NCBI RefSeq assembly: GCF_024868665.1
Contig: NC_079914.1
Span: 7,406,310 to 7,470,309, forward strand
Length of the DNA stretch: 64,000 bases
Source of the DNA: Triplophysa rosa
Taxonomy: Eukaryota > Chordata > Actinopteri > Cypriniformes > Nemacheilidae
Direction of reading: 5' to 3'
Both the position numbers and the translations under genes were made by a program. Below are positions 13,075 through 26,589 of this stretch, piece by piece (position 1 is the stretch's first letter; each line of letters starts with the position of its first letter). The notes beneath the pieces are model-generated. The model saw only the letters and a program-made list of their open reading frames with translations, was not told the origin of the DNA and searched no databases.

Positions 13075-13805
13075 TTGTGGTAAAATTACTGTTACACAAC
13101 CCTAAATGGCAATTTTTTTTCTTGATACAACTGTGATAAAACACAAAAATGTTTATTAAATAATTACTGTAAATTAACTACTAATGTTAATCATATTAAA
13201 CAATTCTTCGGTCAAGTTATATAGGCTGTTTAGCACTTTTATCAGTCAGTTTATATGTAACAGATGAGCATATGTTGTTTTTTACCATGTCTTTTAAAAT
13301 GGCTCACACTATGAGATCAGGTAAAAGGCCTTTGCAAATCAAACATAAGCATTTGCAAACATAGTCACAGAGAAAGGGTGTCATCAGGCACAGGGTGCAG
13401 TGAGTTGAATGGAAGATGAAAAGATAAAGTAGACAGCAGAAAACTCTGTTTATTGTCTCTCAATCTCATACGATTATTTCATAGTCTTGTGCTCAGCTGG
13501 CTGCTATTACATCTGCTTGAAAACAATGAATTGAACAGATGGCCCGGAACTAAATCCACCTCTGGGTTACACACTTTGTACCTCAGCTTGTATGATTTTA
13601 TCTGGACCTTTAAGATCTGAAACATCGAGGCTTTTAAAATGCAGATCAGAGGCCATGCAGTTTCTGTTGAAAATTAACCACGTGTTTGAAACAATGTCCG
13701 AAAACAGTTGTTGTAGAAGGGTATGCCTCTGGCTTTGGATGCAGAATGGTAACAATTTGTTTGTTTGTTTGTTTGCAGAAGACATTGGTAACAATACGTT
13801 TACAT

Positions 13806-14045
13806 TTAAAGGGACAGTTCACCCAAAAATAAAAATTCTGTCATCATTTACTCACTCTCGAGTAGTTCCAAATCTGTATAAATGCTTGTAACCAAACAGT
13901 TCTTGGTCACCATTGACCCCTTTCCTACATTCTTCAAAATATCTTCTTTTGTGTTCAACAGAACAAAGAAACTTATAGAGGAATTTTTCCTACCATGATA
14001 GTAAACGATAACAGAATTTTAATTTTTGCTGAACTGTTCCTTTAA
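13806..14045. mobile_element. TTAAAGGGA-family cyprinid repeat (240 bp)
   Basis: Starts TTAAAGGGACAGTTCACCC and ends GCTGAACTGTTCCTTTAA, so the termini are inverted copies. The interior has TCTGTCATCATTTACTCACTC and GTTCAACAGAACAAAGAAAC. Ends inside TTAA suggest a TTAA target, but this is inference. Confidence 0.8.
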
Positions 14046-14389
14046 GTTTACTTTACATTCATTAACCATAAATGCATTAACATAAACTGAGCAGTATTTT
14101 CCCCTGCATTTATTATTATTTATAATGTTTATTATTACCAATACAACTGTTCTTGCTAGTTCATAGTGCATGTTAAGAGATACAACTTTTGATTTAAAAA
14201 ATGCATCTGTAAATGTACATGTAAATGGCGACATGAACATTAAAGTTAATTTAAGCTTAAAAAGTATTTCCCATTGTTAGTTATGACTTCTATCTCTTTT
14301 CTACTCTTTCAAAAAAAACTTAGCTCTGTATACTGTGGTAGGCTATATGAGACCAATTTTCTTTTCATTGCACTTATGCTTTTTGTTGT

Positions 14390-14480
14390 CCTTATGTTGT
14401 TCCAATTGCTTCCATTGTTTCCCTCATCTGTAAGTCGCTTTGGATAAAAGCGTCTGCTAAATGACTAAATGTAAATGTAT
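14390..14480 (+). repeat. LINE2/SINE-type 3' tail
   Basis: The stretch TGTAAGTCGCTTTGGATAAA, followed by AGCGTCTGCTAAATGACTAA and a short ATGTAAATGTA repeat, is the 3' tail I know from fish LINE2-mobilised SINEs. The 5' limit is unclear. Confidence 0.65.
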
Positions 14481-14993
14481 ATGTAGTCATGTTAACAGAC
14501 TAACTGATGTTGTTAACTAATGTTAACAAATGCAACCTTTTTGCAAAGTGTGTACTAGAGTACAGTAGGTTTAAAAAACAATTTATGCAGAAATATCACC
14601 CAGTGAGCAAATTAAAGGCACCTGTGACCAATGCATTACTACTTTTGATGTGTAGGGTTGTGACATCCTCACATTGATTTGTAATTTCAAGCAACCTAGA
14701 GGATCTGAGCATCCACAACACACCTCTGTTCTGACGCCTGACACGTCAGGATGATGGACTCCTTCAATGAATTGACCTCTCACCTCCGGACGCCCCTTTC
14801 GCCCTCCCTCTCTCCTTTCATCCCTTCATCCCTCCATAACCGCTCATGTAGATGAGACAGAGATAGATGAAGAGATTTCTGATGGGCAGCCATTTCATGG
14901 CAACACACCAAATGAGTTCTGGCTTCTGCGGCCCACCCCTCCTCTGCAGGAGATTAATCCTGACACGGGGCACTTACCAACCATGACAGTTCT

Positions 14994-14995
14994 GC

Positions 14996-15028
<33 letters not shown>
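14994..15028. repeat. (GT)n microsatellite
   Basis: About 17 GT units with one C interruption near the start. The following ~60 bp (TTGGGGACAGAATTGTCC) resembles the GGGGACC repeat also seen at 41490-41750. Confidence 0.9.
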
Positions 15029-15029
<1 letters not shown>

Positions 15030-15399
15030 ATGTATACTTCCTATACTTTGGGGACAGAATTGTCCTTAGAAGTTTGCTAAATATGACCACACCCCAAATT
15101 AGGAATTTCCAAATGATTTCGGTGAATAATAGAATAGAGCAATAACAAAATGGACTTTGATTTACTAACTAATAATTTACTAACTTCTTAGTAAATGTGT
15201 TTTATTGTTCAGTGCAAATCAATTTGGAAACATCCTAATGATTTAAAAGGTGAATAAAACAGATACTGTATATACAGCATTTTAAAATTCTGAAATCGTT
15301 GTATTTTATTGCTAATGTGTTTATTTATTTTTAAAAATAAGTGTTATGGTTCTATAGTTTGGATATAATTCTTTTAATATTTCTCAATAGAAAGTGACA

Positions 15400-15930
15400 C
15401 TTGAATCGGGACACTTCCAGTGTCATTGGAATCTGCATGAAGTCTCTGTACATATTCACGGCATGCCGCTCGCAGGAAAATGTTACGCAATGTTGCGTAG
15501 GAACTGTCATAAATTTGATTTTACAATAATTTCTCAAAGTGCGTACATGTGATTCATAGAACGAACTTATGCACAGAAAACGCGTATACGCCTCTCTATC
15601 AAATAAATAGCAAATGATCGTGAAATTGTTCGCAACAGTTTCAGAGCTCTGCATTTTAATGATGTCTAATTAATGTCATTGATGTGTGAAAGTTCACCTG
15701 TCAACGTCCAAATCCTTTACGAGCGGCAAGAATGACTTATATTTCCAAAAACCTGCAGCATTCGGACAAGCTAAAGTGCGTACATCTGCTCAGACCATGA
15801 TGTGGCGCTAAGCACTTTTCCACGTCAAAGACCGTTTTTATAAATATGAACGTTGACGTGGAACTTCGCATACGCACGCTTTATGATCAAATCTGTGCGT
15901 ACGCACGTTTTATAAATGAAGCCCCTGATG
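15400..15930. repeat. Probable interspersed repeat ending ATAAATGAAGCCCC
   Basis: It contains repeated GCGTACGCACGTTTTATAAA and GCATACGCACGCTTTATGA motifs and ends GCACGTTTTATAAATGAAGC, wording I associate with common fish non-autonomous elements. The left boundary is uncertain and no target duplication was found. Confidence 0.4.
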
Positions 15931-16449
15931 TCTTAAACTCAATACGTATTCTGAAGTGGCCCCAGTCACACAGCAGATTTATGGGCACGTGAAGAACGCC
16001 ACCAATTGGGGACTGAGCCCTCTGAGATAGGAATCCAAGATTACGCTCATCCCTACTGTGCTATCATGGCACCTAAACACAAGTCGGCCATAAATTTGAG
16101 AAATTTACGCCACAGAGATATGTTGTGTGTCTTATTCCGAGGGAGTTTGTTAAAGGTTTTAAAATATAGCCTTTACTATATTGAGGTGCAGTGAAATATC
16201 TTGTGCAATAGTTGTCGTTTAGTTTCGCTGAAAAGCCTTGTTTTGTACAATTTGTGGTGGAAAGGCAGCGTCTTGCAATCCTTGCAAAAGAAATGACGTT
16301 ATTGGTGTAATTTAAATGCTACAGCAAATTATAGATCTAGACTGTTATTTCTGTAATTATAACCAAAATTTACGCACGCATTTTGTGATTTTTCAGAGCT
16401 ATTCCCAGGTCAGTGATTAATTGTGTAACTATGTCATGTGACTTCACAG

Positions 16450-16532
16450 GACATCTGTCCCTCCTCTGTGTCCATGACAACCCGAATGAAGACCCCCGAT
16501 GTCCTGACACTGGTGTCCAGCTCTCTGGACAG
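16450..16532 (+). CDS. Exon 2 (of those visible) of the same unidentified gene
   Basis: This 83-bp exon sits between acceptor TGACTTCACAG and donor GTAAGG. Joined to the exon ending at 4670, the frame gives Gly at the junction and then HLSLLCVHDNPNEDPR, ending VQLSGQ, and leaves in phase 0, which fits the exon at 29323. A second open frame (DICPSSVSM, ending SSSLD) also looks protein-like. It does not connect in phase to either neighbour, but it would matter if another exon is spliced in between. I cannot assign a domain. Confidence 0.5.
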
Positions 16533-17724
16533 GTAAGGCCTCACGCCAGCTCTGCTCCCATCGGTCAATACAGTTTCATTCTAGCCTGAAGGTTACTTGA
16601 CATCTAAAAAGAAAATCCATTTTGTTTCCTCAACAATGTCACAACAGTCATAACTAACCCTTTCTCTGAAAGCAAAACATTGTTTTTCTGTGAATTAGGG
16701 GGTAAACAACAAATTTAAACAGTTACAGGATGCTAAATACAACTAATATAAATAAATATTTTTCTGAGAAATGAGAAAATGCAATGACATGCCAATCTTT
16801 ATTTAACCAGTTAATTGAACCATCTGCATACACTAAATATGTTGATGACTACATTTTTTATTCTACACCGCTACCTGTATGAAAATGTTAGAAGTTACTG
16901 GAAAAGCCATATTTTTTTAAACACCCAATTCCCCATTACTTTTTAATTCAAGTCGCTGAAAATCATATGCACATACATTTATTTGGAGACAGTGATCATC
17001 AAAGACAGCAGCCCTCTGGTGGCCACCTATAAAAGGATCTCTGTATCTCTTCAACCAGTGTACTCTTATCAGAATTTAAACTCAAAGCAACTTTTTGTTC
17101 ACTTGTGGGTGGTCCGTATCTGTTGTTTGAGATTTTTGTCAGCATTGCTTGTCCTTTTGATCGCCTTAGCGGAAACAGACCTGCAATACTTACACAAACA
17201 CTTGAAGCTATACATGAAAATGTCCACAGGTGTGAATCTATTTTAAGTGTACACAAAGCACGAGGCATTGGTCAGGGACACAGACGTACAGACGTAGCGG
17301 TTTTCTCTAGAGAAGCATGCGGATAAGGTGGAGCTTATTGATAATGTCCAGTATGGTATGAACCAGGATTGTGTCACAGTATAGTGCATCCCAAAATGCA
17401 AGAGCCATGATCACTCTCAGCTGTGAACTGTGTGGTTATACTCGTTGATCCCATTTGACTTTGGTGTTGCTTTAGGCTGTCTGTTGCCGTCACTGTTTTT
17501 TGTAAAACTTTTTAAAGGAAGTGTGAATGTTATCGTTGTGTTTACTTGTGTTGAAGTCATTGTACAATTTTTATGTATGTCTTTAGACATAATGGAACTG
17601 CAAATTGAGGGGTTTGTTAGGGAGAAGGTGGTGTTACTTTTCTAATCTAAAAGACTTACTTTTCTCATGGCAGGCAATAAAATGGGTAAAAAATATCGAT
17701 AAATTAAATAAGAAAACAGATCTA

Positions 17725-17965
17725 CAGCCGTGAGAAAAAACAACAAACCGTTTTAAAATTATTTTGAGTTTTTCTGAATGTACTTTTATGTGTTTAGGTA
17801 AAATTATCTTTTTTCTTCATTCTGTGAACTAACTACAATATTTCGACCACATTTCAGAAGAAAAATTATATTCGCATTTATTTGCAGAAAATGAAAACTG
17901 GAAAATCAGGTCAAAATAACAAAAGATGCTCTGTATTTTTTCAGACCTCAAATACTGCAAACTTT
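17725..17965. repeat. Interspersed repeat, inverted relative to 35255-35470
   Basis: It shares in reverse orientation AGTTTTTCTGAAT, GTTTAGGTAAAATTATC, CATTTATTTGCAGAAAATGA, AATCAGGTCAAAATAACA and AGACCYCAAATACTGCAAA with the copy in the nr5a2 intron at 35255-35470. Confidence 0.7.
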
Positions 17966-18019
17966 TTAACAGTTTAGTTTATTTAGGTCATTTTTCTTTA
18001 TAGTTTTTCTGTAGCCTAT

Positions 18020-18210
18020 TTACACTTACAAAAACGGTAGTATTCCGGCAGCTGGGGCGCCAAAAATAACATTTATGTACAATAAAATGTACATGTTTTT
18101 CATGTCGGCCGTAAAATAACATGCCTATTTGCAATCTGTTTTTGTAATGTACGTGAAAATGTGTAAAAAAAACAGTAAAATTCTATACGCTTTTTCCCCG
18201 TGAAATTATT
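18020..18210. repeat. Possible ACAGTAAAAT-type repeat, related to 56820-57010
   Basis: It shares motifs such as ACAGTAAAATTCT, TTTGTAATGTACGTGAAAAT-like wording and GTGAAATTATTTTTTT with 56820-57010. The relationship is loose, and the boundaries are estimates. Confidence 0.4.
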
Positions 18211-19060
18211 TTTTTATTTTGTTTAGTTTAGTGAAGGTATTTATTAGTTTATCACTTCATTCTCTGGCCCCAGCCAGAGACACCAATACCCTCAGCCCAG
18301 AGGAGGAATGGCAGGCAGGCAACTATGCTGTGATGTGTAACAAGAGCCCTCTAACCCGGTTCACTGTACCAGGTGTCTCTTGAAGTCACAACCTCTGAAC
18401 ATGGACTACAGCCCTTCTGAAACCTTTATGGACTTCCGCCAGTGTGTCAATCACTAAGTGAGTGGCAGGGCTTCCTGTTTTGGCCGTGTGAGGTTACACA
18501 TCCTGGCAGGGTAGCTGCTGTCAGCCTCAGGACCTCGTGCTAGTTGTGTCTCTCCCTCACGCACACGCACTTCTTTAATCCCATGGGGTTCTCTTGACTC
18601 GCAGGCTATGGACACACCAGCGGAGTTGCCGCAGCGGAGTGGTTCCTGTTTTACTTTACACCTGCACAGTGCTGTCAGGGCATCTTGCCTGACCACACGA
18701 GAGGTCAATCACGCTTCAGTCAAAGTTAATTACACATTTTGTGTGCCAAAAGAAAGAAAATGAAACTGAAAAGGCTGTGGAAGAGAGGTAGGACACTTAA
18801 ACTGTAGAATGAGAGATTGGAATTTTAGGGTTTTGTTTGCTGGTAATACCTCAGTAAGCTTTAGTGCAGTGGGTTTTAACCTGAGCATCATTGCCAAGGA
18901 TGCAGAGGGGGTCACATGATATTTCTATGTACTGTCTTTATGGTATATAAAGACTCTTAGACCCTGAAGGCTCTTGCAAGCTTTTTCTTTTTTCTTTTCC
19001 GATAGAGAACCACAGTTATGACAGTTTTGTTGAGTTATTTTAGTTTATTAGAGTTTTATT

Positions 19061-19303
19061 CAGGGGCGGACTGGCCATCTGGGAATCTGCTAACGTATGG
19101 GGCCGGAACAGATGCTTGGGCCGCTCAGACAGACGTATTATAAATGCGAATGCACGTAACACGAATGCAGAAGACCCGTATGCATGCCCCCCCCCGGTCG
19201 ACAGACTCGATGCACACACATGCCACCCCCGTCGACGGAAATGGTGGAGGGCCGATCTGTGCCAAAAATGCCAGGGCAGATTTTTCTTCCCAGTCCAGCC
19301 CTG
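19061..19303. mobile_element. hAT-like MITE, 243 bp, 8-bp target duplication
   Basis: Ends are CAGGGGCGGACTGG and CCAGTCCAGCCCTG, imperfect inverted repeats beginning CAGGG as in hAT elements. The flanks are identical 8-mers, GTTTTATT at 19053-19060 and 19304-19311. The interior has no transposase, so it is non-autonomous. Confidence 0.85.
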
Positions 19304-22300
19304 GTTTTATTAATTTAAATTTAAACTAAATTGATTACATTGTTAGTTTTGTTCATTTTAAATATTTATTTAGCAATTTTTTTGTGCTACTGTTATTTTT
19401 TATTTTTATGTTGCGATATAACTTTACATTAAAATATTTATTATTTCAGTTTCAGTTTTATTTCAGTTTTTATTTTTATATTTATTAATTAATGCTTACA
19501 TAATTTATTTTGATTTAACAATATGAAATGTTTTAAAAGTTTTTTATATATATAATAATATTAATATTTTTTCATTAAGTATAGCGTTTTAGTTCTGGCA
19601 AATGTATTATAGGCTTCAAAAGTTGTGTACATTTGTGAAGACTATATTGGGTATATCCTCCGACTATTGTTGTTTGATGAGTTTATTTATTGCGATACTA
19701 AAGCCTTTTGGAAAACCTTGTTTTTTGTAATCTGTAAACAAAAGAAAAAATACTTAAAATAAAACAAAATAATTCAGTGTTATCTTTTTAAATCGTCCAT
19801 TTAATGCAACTTTTTATTCATTATTTTGTCCTTTTTGTTATTACTTATAGAAATAGTGAGAGCATAGTGAGAAAACTGTACGTGCACAGCTCTTAATCCA
19901 CATGTGCAGCATAATTGACCATTTAGCCTTTCTTTAAAAGCATTAGATTGGATCAATGAAGTCCTCAAAGGGCTTCACTTAATAGTTTCTTTGCTACAAA
20001 GATCCTGTTACTGCTGATGGTGACAGTTGACACTAGTTAGCACAGAGCATTGATGCCTGTGGGTGTTGCGCCTTTTTATTTAGATCTTTAAATGTTTTCT
20101 TTTTTATGTTTTGTTCCATATGTTGTTCGCTGAATTACAATAGAACAAATTTGAGAAAAAGACTGGCTTTGAACCTTCAACCCCACTGACAATACACCGA
20201 AATAAAAAGGCGTATAGCAGAAAAACAGTGACGAATATTTCAAACCTCAGAGTGCAGCCCCGCTCACCTCTCCCACACTTTGAACGGCCAGTCGCATTGT
20301 TTCACCTGATACAATTCGCCATGTTGTCTTTATTCCCGCCGTCCATCTGGGACCTGGACGTTAATATGCCATCGCCGCAGCTCACATCCTCATTAGACAC
20401 CGCAGCAGATGAGGTTTCCTGTGGCTTGGGGGGCATCGCCAGCAGGACACTTGCTCCTACTAATCTATCAGCAAAGAGAGGAAGAGAGGCAAAGAGCTGT
20501 TATGTCACCGTGGAACGCCACCTGAGCTCCTGTGACTAACTCCGCAGGAAGAAGAAAGCCAGACCACAAACATTGGCGGCTTAGATCATAAAGGCCCATT
20601 GAGGGAGGCTTCTGTGCAGATGTGAATAAAGAGTGGCCTTTTTTAGCCATCCGGTTTGCTTGGTCTTTTAAAGCCATAGGTCATACAAAAAAATCAAATA
20701 TAAAGGGTATTCTCTTATTTAATCTTATTCAGGAGAAACACTCTCGTATCATTCAGTTTTGAAAGAGTTGGTGTCATTCAACGTCCTGAATGTTTTTGTG
20801 AATGGACGGTGAAGCACTGGAGATAACAAAAAGAAAAATGGACATGGTCATCCTGGTGTCATTGGTACGGAGGCAGAATGTTAACTAATCATCACTCAAG
20901 GGAATCTATGGTCTGCTCATCTCTGGTCTCACCTCCTCACCCTGTATAACGCGGATCGTCATACTGCACGGGCGTGATGGACATTTCCCTTTGTGATGTG
21001 GGTGGATTGGAGAGTGACACCTACTTCCACCCCCCACTGGAGAGGAAGTTCCTATCAGAACACAACAGGAACAGAAAAAAAGGAAAACAAGCTGACATCT
21101 TTTCACTGATGAAGTCACTTCCTACAGGCCCTCTATTGACCCCTAGTCCACCCACTCACCACCCGCCCAAACAGAGTCTCTGCATGCAATACTCATGCTG
21201 TGGTCAGCAGGTGGTTGAAGGAACGGACTTCACGTTGCTGTAGCTATATGATCTATATGTTTTTTAGTAAATGGACAGTTCTCGAATTCATTAAATTTAA
21301 GGCTCATACGTAACCCAACGGTTTTGAGTGCAAATCATGGAAGAGTTGATCCCTGGACTATAGAGGTGTTACTCCTTTTTTTCATAATATACCCCTCAAC
21401 GACAACGCACTTAACCTCAGGTTAGGTCAAGGATGACTGCACATGTACTGTGTAAGACACTTATAACAAACTGTATTTGTTTTATTGTAAAAAATAAAAC
21501 AACATGCTGCTGTGTGTATATAACACACGAATAAACTACAGCTTACGTGGTCCTTGTAGCATATCTATACGTGTGGAGCTGGGGAAGGAGGAGGGTTCTG
21601 AAACGCGCTGCACTGCTGCAACAATCACTAGCCGAGATTTAAACGTAGAGGAGCAAGCTCATTGGCTGCTGATACGGAGGGAACCAATCACTTCACCGTG
21701 TAGTAGTTATTATTTCGGATAGGTTTAGACTTTAAGACTGCGCCATCTAGAGTTTCATGGCAGAACTATTCATTACATAATTTTTTAGAAAAAAAATTAT
21801 AATTTTCTTTAATGTTGATTTTACATGTAACTATTAGAACATTACAGCTTTTTTATATAATATATATAAAAATTACATTAAAATATGCATTAAAATAACA
21901 AAATACATTAAAATATAATATAGGTTATGTATGTTATTTGTAATATATGTTTATTAAAATAACAAATATACATGTAATAATTGATTATTATCATAATTAG
22001 TAATACTTGAATACTGAATTATTGATCTAGTTATTCACAAATGTTTACAATTTGTATATTTTTATTCGTTATTGTCCACTTTCATCATTTTAAATCATAA
22101 TTATAAAAATATTAAATTATATATATATAATATTATTATTTATTTATAGTAGCTTTTTTCTTCACAACATTAATCTTTATTCTTAAGCCCATTGCACATT
22201 GAGTCCGAAATTTACGTCTGAAATTTCCGCATGTTAAAAAATAAATACGACCTCCCGTTGTGTCAATCGCATTTACACACTGCCTCCGATATTTTCGTCC

Positions 22301-23289
22301 GTCATAAAAAAATTCGGACCGGGTTCGATTTTCTGCGTTTTTCTCATCCGTCAAGCATTTTGAGTGGCCTTTTTTAACAATTCAGAGACACCGTACAAAC
22401 GAGAGCCAAATACGAAAAAACGCATATGAAAATTTCAGACTATGTGCAAAGACCTTTAACCTTACAAGTGAAAACTCTAAATGTTTCGTCCTTTTCCTGG
22501 AATTTGGGAGTTCAGAAGTTTTTAATCCTGGAATTGCCAGTCACCCACAGCAGCTGGAGTTCATTCAAGGTCACGACAGTTGCTTTTAAATGAATGAAAA
22601 TCTTATTTCTTTAACTGTTGTTATAAATGTAAAAGGACAGCTTCATTTAAAGCTCGAAGGCACCGTGTCAACAGCTCAGATGTTTTTCAATTATCGGATT
22701 TGTCTATTTGTGGAATTGATCTGTTAGCACCGTGCAAAGTTCTTGGCACACGTCTGGGACAAAGAAACAGAAAAAACGAATGCTTCCGTCCACGTTGAGA
22801 GTATTTTCCTGTTTACACTGAATGCAGGTCAGCGGTTAATGGCAGAAGATAAAGGCATTAGATGTGCAGGACAGGACAACGATGTATTCTTTACATAATA
22901 AGCTATACTTATATTATTCATATAGCATGTAGAAATTAATTTATTCAAATGTGTTTAATAGATAATGAATTATGTGACTACTGATAATTAACATAAAACA
23001 TTTTTTTGGTTTCAAATTAAGACGGAGAAGGAAAATACAAAGCCCACATTTTATTTATTTTAGATCTCATATCGCATATCCTATAGTAGTGTAGTAGTAT
23101 AGGTTAATAGATGCAGATTGATGTTTAATGAAACATTGAGTGGTGCTGGTGCAGTTTGTTAGCAGTGTGAATGGGCTCACAGGGGCTGGCGGTGGTCTCT
23201 GGGTGAAGTCATTAGAGCTGTGTGCCAGACCCTCGATGAGTGCTAGCACTGCTCTCGCCCGGCCCAGTGAAGATGCCCCCCCACATCAT

Positions 23290-23310
23290 GCATTCATTAT
23301 TCATGAATGC
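23290..23310. promoter_or_regulatory. Palindromic homeobox/POU-like site in a candidate enhancer
   Basis: GCATTCAT and ATGAATGC are perfect inverted arms around 5 bp, and ATTCATGAAT overlaps. The site lies in a GC-richer, repeat-free block (23100-23370). This is only motif-level evidence for regulatory function. Confidence 0.3.
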
Positions 23311-24666
23311 CAAATTTGAATCTGACGTGTATATCAAAGACGAGCGTTCGGTTTCTGATCTCCCCGTGTGTGTCCAGTTCTAGCCCCAAAAATCTTTAAA
23401 ATGTCTTTTATGTAAAGTTTTTTTTTGGTTAATCTGCTAGAGAAATGTCTTTTTTCCTTGTTTATGTTCCTTCTTTGTTTCAGTTTAGACCCTATTAGAA
23501 AAATAGCTTGAAGTCATATAGACAGAGTTTCTTCTCGTCCAAATTTAATTCAGCGTTCAAACCGACCTCTGTTATGTTCCCATCCCATTCCCTCCCCCCT
23601 CATCCCATTCTGTCCACTTTTGCTTTCAATAAAATAGCAAAGGCCCCCCCCCCAAAAAAAAGTATGAATTAAGTAAACACTTCTCATGAGAGGTATTTCA
23701 CACAGCGTTTAAAACATCTGCACATCATCTACAACCGGTTAGCATACACACATCACAACTGGCTCAACGTCAATCAGAATCCTTTCAGCTCTCTGATGTT
23801 AAGCAGATACAATTTCTCTGTTCTGTAACGCGCACATGCGCTAACAGTGGCGGCAGGCACCGACGATCTTGCCACAGGTCAATGACAGCTTGACAGGCTT
23901 TGCCTGGCTCTCTCTGCAGGTGACAAAAACCAGCCCTCTTCTCTGATGCATACTGAAACAGATGCACACCAGTGTTCCCCCCAGGGCTCCGTCCACTCTC
24001 TCTTTGATGGTCCGGGGCTCCGGCCCTCTGATGTGGCCCTCATTCAGAGTGTGTCATGTTCGTTTGGCATATGCAGGCTGTCTGATATCAAGTAGCTGAT
24101 GCTGTAGAGGAACTGAACGGTCTCCAAGGATCCACTGGCAGACTAAATAACCGCCGGTCTGCTGTGTACGAACAGCTGTTTATCAGAGAAAGAGTGGGCA
24201 GAGGTTCTTCAATATGTTTTCTTCACAGACAACAAGAGATATATAAGCAGTGTCATTTTAAGTAAAAAAATATTGTGGGTTTGCCATCATGTGAAGCTCC
24301 CCAATCTCTGTTTCCTGAGCGCTCCATCAGTGGGTCACAATTCAAGGTTGAATAGTCTCACCGGAGAGCGAGACCTGTTGGATTCTGAGCAATACAACAC
24401 GCGGGGGTCCTGCAGAGTTAAGTATTTCCAGTGCGTGTGTTTGTAAGGTCATGTACATGTTTGGCTAGGATGCTGGTTTTTACACTGTTTATGTTGTTTA
24501 CATGGGTCAATGACAAATTAAGGCTGTCCAAGATCACAAAAGAGAAGAACTCTTCTAGAATTTAGTTAGTCACTTTTGACTAAAAATGAATACTATTTTA
24601 AAATAAAATAATTTAGTAATAAATGAGTTAAATATAATGAGAAATTATGAAATTGTAATAAAATAG

Positions 24667-25307
24667 TTAAAGGTTATTTCCTTCAGCAAAGATGCGAAAA
24701 CGTGACGACCAGTGTTGGGTGTAACTAGTTACTAAGTAATTAGTTACTGTAATTTAATTACTTTTCCCTTTAAAAAAGTAAAGTAAGGGATTACTCTTAT
24801 TTGTTCTGTAATTAAATTACAGTTACTTCTGATGTAACTGAATTAAATACCGTGTAATATATACAATAGTGGAATTGACATTAAAATTCAAAATCTAACT
24901 TTAAAATGCATGCGTTAATGTATCTTTCTCACATTTGTTATGCAAGACAGTTAATAATTGTACTTTATGTAGTTTTTTATTATTTATTTGAATGAATTGA
25001 GAGTCGTTTTATGTCTATCCTTGACTCACTTAACTAATCAAGGTTGATATAAGATATAGAAAGTAATTAGTAATAAGTAATTAAATTCTTTTTGTAGAGA
25101 TTAATTTGTACAGTAATCTAATTACACTATTGAATGTGTAATTAGTAACTAGTAATTAATTACTTTTTCATAGTAACTTACCCAACACTGGTGACGACAT
25201 CTTAGTTCTGTGTCAGCCGTCGTAGTGCTTCAAACGGGAGGTTGAGTAGTTGGTTGCAATTTGTTACCTCACCGCTAGATGACGCTACATTTCATACACT
25301 GGACCTT
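24667..25307. repeat. Old interspersed repeat split by a later insertion
   Basis: Left remnant 24667-24709 and right remnant 25191-25307 together match the continuous copy at 2860-3003. The break coincides exactly with the nested element at 24710-25190 and its target duplication. Confidence 0.7.
24710..25190. mobile_element. hAT-like fold-back element, 481 bp, 8-bp target duplication
   Basis: The termini CAGTGTTGGGT and ACCCAACACTG are inverted repeats, extended by palindromic GTAACTAGTTACTAAGTAAT-type sequence. The 8-mer GTGACGAC occurs on both sides (24702-24709 and 25191-25198). There is no ORF inside. A second copy lies in inverse orientation at 52539-53026. Confidence 0.9.
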
Positions 25308-26541
25308 TAAATAAAATAATATAGTTTGTAGAAGGCTTATTCTTTACAAGATTTTTTTTTATTTCTGCAGCTCCGTATAGATATGTTTTCATATCCGCAC
25401 AACAAATGTCAGTCTAAAATAAAATATTTTAAATAATAATAAAGAATTGATTCATTATTATTATTTATTTATATTTTATTATATGTTATTATTTATAAAC
25501 ATTTCATCATAAAAAGTGAATTTACGTCATTTGAAAAGTAGATCGGGAAAATAGTTCAAAATAAATAAGCTTACCCATATATATCACCGTGTCTGTGATT
25601 TATTGTCTTCTGCATAAAATCATCCTACATAATGTAACGAACATTCTGTGAAAACATAACCTTAATATCTTTATAATCTTGACTGAGTAAGCATGTTTAA
25701 AATCAGTGTTTAGAAAGCCAACTTCAGGTATTTTTTGTGTTAACATCAATAAAATCATTCATTTCAATATTGATCATATTATAAATTAAAATGTGAGTAT
25801 TGTATCTTAAAATCTATTATATAATCTATATTAATTATAATAATATACAGACAGTTTCAGTGGGAACAACATAAACAAACTTTATGTGGCCCAAACTTAA
25901 CTTCCGGGAGACCTACGGAAAGAATCTATAACTGTTGAGTAGTTTTAATTTAATACAATGCATCTACAATAATATGTTAATATAAATCGATCTAAAATAA
26001 ATTATGTTTCTAGCCACTAGCCAGACTGAGTGTGTAAACATACACAGACCGGAAGTGAACTTCAGGTCAGTCGCGTGCGTCCGATGAAACCGTCAATACA
26101 CTTCCTATTTTTTCTCATTTTCATGGCTTTGACTATATTGATACTCCTAATCTTATATTTAATGATGCGACTTTCACAGGCAGGTTCACATACATGTACA
26201 GTATTTAACACACGTATAACCTGGCATCTGCATACACATTGTCCACATGTAGCCGTGTCTTCAAATAGGATTTCATGTGCTCTGTTTAATTTTGTTGTAT
26301 ATTTATGGTTCAGCAGAGTTCTGCTGAACTCCTGTCGCTGGCACAGACAACCTTGGGTGACATTTCCAAGCAGATGCATTGAACATTCTGACACTTCCTA
26401 TTGTCAGTGCACAAAGAAACACTTAACCATTGAATCTGGAACTCCATTGGAGGAGACAGAATCAGGAAGTGACCTTGGGTACACACTCCCCATATAATAA
26501 AAGGGGTAAATCCAGGAAGATCTTTGAAACAGAACATATAC

Positions 26542-26543
<2 letters not shown>

Positions 26544-26587
<44 letters not shown>
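26544..26587. repeat. (GT)n microsatellite, 22 units
   Basis: Uninterrupted GT tract. It produces several spurious ORFs of repeated Cys-Val or Thr-His on either strand. Confidence 0.97.

Positions 26588-26589
<2 letters not shown>

Larger units (their letters stand above)
4671..16449 (+). other. Intron of the plus-strand gene (11.8 kb)
   Basis: The intron holds repeats at 4760-4960, 12667-13074, 13806-14045, 14390-14480 and 15400-15930, and microsatellites at 6027-6054, 7373-7401 and 14994-15028. It also has non-repetitive GC-richer blocks (5230-5480, 7600-7860, 9690-12250) that may be regulatory. ORFs of 124 and 137 codons at 7673-8047 and 11629-12042 show no support. Confidence 0.55.

Noticed and set aside
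26030..26497. 155-codon plus-strand ORF with a hydrophobic run
   Set aside because: Length is within chance expectation, composition is Cys/His-rich and irregular, overlapping ORFs exist on the other strand, and it ends just before a GT microsatellite. No splice or family evidence.
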